A stretch of DNA of 64,000 bases. Source: Prosthecobacter sp. (lineage in GTDB: Bacteria; Verrucomicrobiota; Verrucomicrobiia; Verrucomicrobiales; Verrucomicrobiaceae). The position numbers and the translations under genes are program-made. The stretch is from assembly GCA_019186985.1 (NCBI GenBank), contig JABARQ010000013.1:214176-278175 (forward strand), read 5' to 3'. The stretch's first letter is position 1; the number at the start of each line of letters is the position of its first letter. The notes below the pieces were generated by a model. The model was not told the origin of the DNA and made no database searches. It saw only the letters and a program-made list of their open reading frames with translations. Shown in pieces: positions 60,471 to 64,000 of this stretch.

Positions 60471-62990
60471 TCACGGAATCTTGAGCAGCTCCTGTTCCGT
60501 CCAGGAATCGGTACGTCGCGCTTCCTTTTCGCGGACCGCTTTGAGAAAGTCCGCTGAGATGGGCTCCGCTCCATGCTCCCACTCACGTCGGAGATAAGTG
60601 AGAATGGCCGCCAGTGGTTCATCGCCCAGGGCGCCCAGCGGAGGCATGTCGAGCTGGTAACGCCTCTTTTTGACCGTGAGGTAGCCACGCACGCCGTGCA
60701 GGACGATGCGGCTGAGCCGCTCGGGCGAACCCGTGACCCATTCGGAATCAATCAGCGGCGGCGCGATGCCCTCAAGGCCTGAACCACTGGGCTGATGGCA
60801 GCCCGCGCAGATGCCGGAGTACAGCGCCTTGCCCATCTCAAAACGGCTCTGCTCATCGGCCGTCAGCGGGCGCGGCGGCTTGAAGCCTGCGGGCGCTGGC
60901 TTGCCCGGCCAAGTCAGCATGTCCGCCACCTTTTCGGTGCCTGGAACAGTGTCGAGAAGTGCCGGTTTGGCTTCGAGCTTCACCTTCCGGCGTGTGAAGT
61001 CCGCCGCATTGGTCGTGAAGCCGGCGAGCAGCGTTTTGCGGGGCGTGGCACCGGCCTTTTCCGCGAGGGCCAGGAACCGTGTGACACGGGCGGGATCGCG
61101 TTCGCTGGCCACACAGCCCGCCAGGCTGGGGATCAGCGTCTTGCCGCTTCCGGAGGCAAGGCAATGCTCGAGCAGTTCCAGTTCGCGGTCTTTGACGCCG
61201 CTGAGGATGGCCTCGGCCAGATAGGGATGATCGGGCACGCGGCTGGCCATCGCAGCCATGGCCTGATCGGCCTTCGAGTCCTGGCACTCGCCCAGCGTCA
61301 GGGCGATTTGAGTCTGCACCTGCGAATCCGGTTCGGTGGCAGAGAGGGCGATGAGCCTTGCCACCACGGCGGCGCGCCCTTCACCAGCCAGGAAACCTTC
61401 GGCGATGCGCACGGCACTGTTGCGCACGCGGGCATCGGCATCCGCGAGCGCTGCCTCGGTCACCGGCCAGCTGCTCTTGCCCAAGCCATCGAGCGTCCAC
61501 AAAGCATGCAGGCGGCCGAGCGCGCCCTCACCGCGCGTGAGAGCTTCCAAAGCGGGGACGACCGTTGCCTCCGCACGCTCGACGAGCAGGCGCTGGGCGG
61601 TTTCACGGTGCCAGGAATTGCTGTGAGCGAGGATGGGGACGAGATCTGCAGGGCCAAGCTTCGCCAGATTCGGGGCAGGGCGTGTCTTGGCCTTTTCAGG
61701 CACGATGCGCCAGATCCGGCCCAGTCCGCGCGGATTCACCAGATCGTGCTCCTGGATGTACTTTTCCAGGTAGGGGCTGAGGGAGATGCGGTGCTGGATG
61801 ATGCCCCGGTAAAAATCGACGATGTAAAGCGCTCCATCGGGTCCCGTGGTCATGCTGACCGGACGAAAGCGCTCATCCGTGGACGCGAGAAACTCTCGCT
61901 GATGGTAGGCTTCACGCGCCACGAGCCTGCCTTTTTCGAGGGTGAGAATGTCTCGCTTCACGAGATGCAGGGCCGGTTCGCAGGCGAAGGCGTTGCCTAG
62001 AGCATCCGCTGGGAAGAGATCGCCCCGGTAAATCCAGGGTGAGCACGCTGCCGTGAAGTTCTTGATCTTGTGACCCGCCATGTTCTCAGGGATGTAGGCG
62101 CGGTTGGTGCCGGGAGTCACACGGATGGGCCACACGGCCTGGTTCACCGGCGGGCTGATGCGGCCTCCAGACCTCTCGTAATGCGGATTGCGCAGACGGT
62201 AATGGGAGGGCCACATGTCGCCCTGCAGGTGGCCTGAGTTGAAGTTGTAATAGAGACGGCCGAAGTCGTCCTGGCTGAGCCCATACTGGCCGCGCATGGA
62301 GGAGATGCTGCGTTCGAAATTGCCCGCGCCACGCCAGCGGAAACGCGCTGCGTATTCCGCAAAGTAGATCCAGTTGTCCAGCCCCCAGAGCGGCGAGTTC
62401 GCACCATGTTCCGGGTTCGCCAGTTCCGGGCGGCCGGGGATGGTTTGTGCGCCCGCATCCTGCGCCACCACGATCTTCTCGTCCGCCTTGCCATCGCCAT
62501 TCTTGTCCGGGCAATACCACAGCATCGGCGGCGCTCCCACGAGCGCGCCATCGCCGATTGGCAGGACCGTGCGGGGCATGATGAGCTGATCGAGGAAGAC
62601 CTTGCTTTGATCGAAACGCCCGTCGCCATCGGTGTCAGTGAGGATCACGATCCGGCCCACCGGCTCATCCTCGCGGTTGCCGTGAATGTCCGGCATGTAA
62701 CCCCGCATCTCCACCACCCACAGCCGACCATCCGGACCAAACTGCGCGAAGATCGGATCGCCAATCAGCGGCTCACTCGCCGCCAGTTCCACCCGGTAGC
62801 CCGGTGCCACCTGGAAGGTTTTCAACTCCTCCTCCGCAGATAAAGCCCGCGTGTCGGGCACCAGCTCCGCCGGCACCAGCGAAGGCGGCACCTCCACCCT
62901 TGCGTCCCTATTCTGAGCGGAGACCGTGGAGACATAAATCAAGACAGGCAGAGCGAGGAGCCGGGAGAGAGGGGAATGTGTGAAATTCAT
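60471..62990 (-). CDS. Pirellula/Verrucomicrobium-type heme-binding dehydrogenase
   Basis: 839 residues from ATG 62990. A signal peptide (LLALPVLIYVSTVSA) leads into a propeller-like dehydrogenase domain of the Pirellula/Verrucomicrobium type (YRVELAASEPLIGDPIFAQF, WVVEMRGYMPDIHGNREDE, ILTDTDGDGRFD). The middle is HEAT-like helical repeats (ALTRGEGALGRLHALWTLDG, RNSAVRIAEGFLAGEGRAAV). The C-terminal cytochrome c domain has the heme motif CAGCH (in YSGICAGCHQPSG) and the Met region DMPPLGALGDEPL. Extracytoplasmic; the substrate is probably a sugar or alcohol but not known. The frame is open upstream of the chosen ATG. Confidence 0.88.
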   Translation of the reverse strand: MNFTHSPLSRLLALPVLIYVSTVSAQNRDARVEVPPSLVPAELVPDTRALSAEEELKTFQVAPGYRVELAASEPLIGDPIFAQFGPDGRLWVVEMRGYMPDIHGNREDEPVGRIVILTDTDGDGRFDQSKVFLDQLIMPRTVLPIGDGALVGAPPMLWYCPDKNGDGKADEKIVVAQDAGAQTIPGRPELANPEHGANSPLWGLDNWIYFAEYAARFRWRGAGNFERSISSMRGQYGLSQDDFGRLYYNFNSGHLQGDMWPSHYRLRNPHYERSGGRISPPVNQAVWPIRVTPGTNRAYIPENMAGHKIKNFTAACSPWIYRGDLFPADALGNAFACEPALHLVKRDILTLEKGRLVAREAYHQREFLASTDERFRPVSMTTGPDGALYIVDFYRGIIQHRISLSPYLEKYIQEHDLVNPRGLGRIWRIVPEKAKTRPAPNLAKLGPADLVPILAHSNSWHRETAQRLLVERAEATVVPALEALTRGEGALGRLHALWTLDGLGKSSWPVTEAALADADARVRNSAVRIAEGFLAGEGRAAVVARLIALSATEPDSQVQTQIALTLGECQDSKADQAMAAMASRVPDHPYLAEAILSGVKDRELELLEHCLASGSGKTLIPSLAGCVASERDPARVTRFLALAEKAGATPRKTLLAGFTTNAADFTRRKVKLEAKPALLDTVPGTEKVADMLTWPGKPAPAGFKPPRPLTADEQSRFEMGKALYSGICAGCHQPSGSGLEGIAPPLIDSEWVTGSPERLSRIVLHGVRGYLTVKKRRYQLDMPPLGALGDEPLAAILTYLRREWEHGAEPISADFLKAVREKEARRTDSWTEQELLKIP

Positions 62991-63770
62991 CGGTGATTGC
63001 GAACGCGGCTCCTGCAATACGACCCTGCGTCCCGGGATCTTTAGCACCGTAAGCCAATCGCAGTGCCTCTGGACGGTTTATGGTGCTCTCCAAGGTCAAC
63101 GGCCAGACATCGATCAAGGAAGGACGTGCAGTTGATGAAAAAGGTGAAGTGGGCCTTCTCCGTCGAACCGAAGCGCAGCGAAGCAAATCGAGCTGGAATA
63201 CAAGATACTCGAAGGTTCCGATGCCGTGAAGGAAGTGGCGAAGTGCGTGCAGCATTGCCGAGAGGCGCTGGCGTGAGGTGCGGAGAGGCGCGCGGACACT
63301 CCTGTTCGCCTCATCGCTTCGAGACTTCGCCGCCATTAGAAAGATGTACCAAAGGCTTGGCAAGAATGGCACTTCCGCAAAGGGGCAGCGTTTCAGTCAG
63401 CCCATTTGCCAGACTCTTATGAAGGCGTGATCAAAGTCCCTCCGTGTGCACAGGTGGCGCACAGAAAGGCCACCGCGAGGACAAGGTGCATTTTCATGGG
63501 AGGTATGGTTAGACCCGCATGAACCCGTGGGCAAGCCTGCGATACCCACTCGGGGATGTTCCCAATGGTAACTTGGTGTCTAAGGCACGGTTGCGAAGGA
63601 AATCCGAGCGTGAGCCGCAGGTCGTCAAGTCGATGACGATAGCCTGCTTCAATTGGCAGCCGATCCGGAATCCCCCCATTCAGGACATGCATCGTTACTT
63701 GAGTTTGTGTGAAGCTGCTGAGGAGTGCAACGAGGTGATCAATCCTTGCCTGCTTTGGGTGGCAAACGTT
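62991..63770. other. Region with gene fragments, no intact gene
   Basis: 780 bp. On the plus strand two stretches look like ends of genes: about 63187-63276 encodes KQIELEYKILEGSDAVKEVA up to a stop, and about 63293-63429 encodes LFASSLRDFAAIRKMYQRLG up to a stop. Neither has a plausible start and the two are in different frames, so they may be frameshifted remnants. The minus-strand stub at 63417-63497 is listed separately. Composition is less GC-biased than neighbouring genes. Confidence 0.4.
63417..63497 (-). pseudogene. 26-codon signal-peptide-like frame
   Basis: ATG at 63497 opens a frame with MKMHLVLAVAFLCATCAHGG followed by six more residues and a stop. The basic start, hydrophobic core and Ala/Cys cleavage region look like a signal peptide whose mature part is missing. 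It may be the 5' remnant of an exported-protein gene destroyed by rearrangement, or a chance frame. Confidence 0.3.
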
Positions 63771-64000
63771 TCAACCGACGGGCAGTCGTCGAAGCTTCCG
63801 CAGGGCATGCAGGCCGCCCGTCGCCTCGGCAATCCTGCGTGCGCCATTCTTCCGCTTCGGACCGAACTTCTCGCGGTTCTCCTCGAACACACCCTCCACA
63901 AACTCACGGCTCCCCAGCACCAGCCCGTCGCTGAAATACCTCACCCGCAGCCTCACCAGTTCCCCCGAACCCAGCTTGCCGCCCGCCTTCAGCACCGCCC
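63771..64000 (-). CDS. REP-associated tyrosine transposase-like protein (partial, C-terminus)
   Basis: The reverse strand is open from the window edge to a stop at 63771, about 76 residues. The sequence VRYFSDGLVLGSREFVEGVF followed by KFGPKRKNGARRI is characteristic of the C-terminal end of Y1-type REP-associated transposases in this phylum. The catalytic HUH part would lie beyond the window. The adjoining degraded stretch (62991-63770) could reflect past activity, but no REP palindromes were identified. Whether the gene is intact cannot be judged here. Confidence 0.7.
   Translation of the reverse strand, partial: AVLKAGGKLGSGELVRLRVRYFSDGLVLGSREFVEGVFEENREKFGPKRKNGARRIAEATGGLHALRKLRRLPVG

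Overview
The window looks like chromosomal DNA of a high-GC Verrucomicrobiota member (Verrucomicrobiaceae-like; phylum call is inference). The evidence is the family mix: DUF1592/DUF1552/DUF1501 proteins, a Pirellula/Verrucomicrobium-type heme-binding dehydrogenase, an autotransporter-associated beta-strand repeat protein ending in PEP-CTERM, pseudopilins with Ala before the FTLxE cleavage motif, and LPS genes (kdsB, an LPS-kinase-like gene) that imply a Gram-negative envelope. No rRNA, tRNA, CRISPR or intact insertion sequence was seen.

Layout. 1-1762 (minus): a GHMP sugar kinase followed by kdsB, cut by the window edge. 1919-5466: a Tat-exported two-domain acetyl-xylan-esterase-like hydrolase, convergent with an anchored coiled-coil protein of unknown function. 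5575-9348: ExbB/TolQ-like, ExbD/TolR-like and a large TPR protein, probably one operon. 9480-15039: a DUF1592-type cytochrome/PA14 protein and a DUF1552 protein, families that usually sit together, here separated by an oppositely oriented ammonium transporter with a near-consensus sigma-54 promoter. 15582-35510: one gene of 19.9 kb encoding a 6,642-residue secreted repeat protein, preceded by a 540-bp AT-rich leader and followed by a strong hairpin terminator. 35611-41705: MECR-type enoyl reductase, XerC/D-type recombinase, a small cytochrome/SHD1 protein, LepA, a prepilin-like protein and a P-loop protein. 42030-45639: an ECF sigma factor overlapping a vWA-domain membrane protein, then an LPS-kinase-like protein. 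45640-48840 (minus): three overlapping or closely spaced genes matching the GDP-sugar branch of legionaminic acid synthesis. 49012-49683: L,D-transpeptidase lipoprotein. 49673-56554 (minus): a type II secretion operon (unknown leader, gspE, F, G, H, I, J, K) lacking gspD, L and M. 56722-64000: DUF1501 protein, a J-domain protein with propeller-like flanks, the heme-binding dehydrogenase, then 0.8 kb of degraded sequence and the C-terminus of a REP-associated-type transposase.

The recurring theme is the cell envelope and export: LPS sugar activation, nonulosonic-acid precursors, Tat- and Sec-exported enzymes, energised inner-membrane motor proteins, a pseudopilus, and a giant surface protein. 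The most unusual element is the giant gene. Beyond about 22 short beta-strand repeats it contains larger, diverged supermodules of about 500 residues, some present in part and some in full. Start codons were chosen by eye from motif position, overlaps and signal peptides. Functional calls rest on motif recognition only, since no database search was possible.
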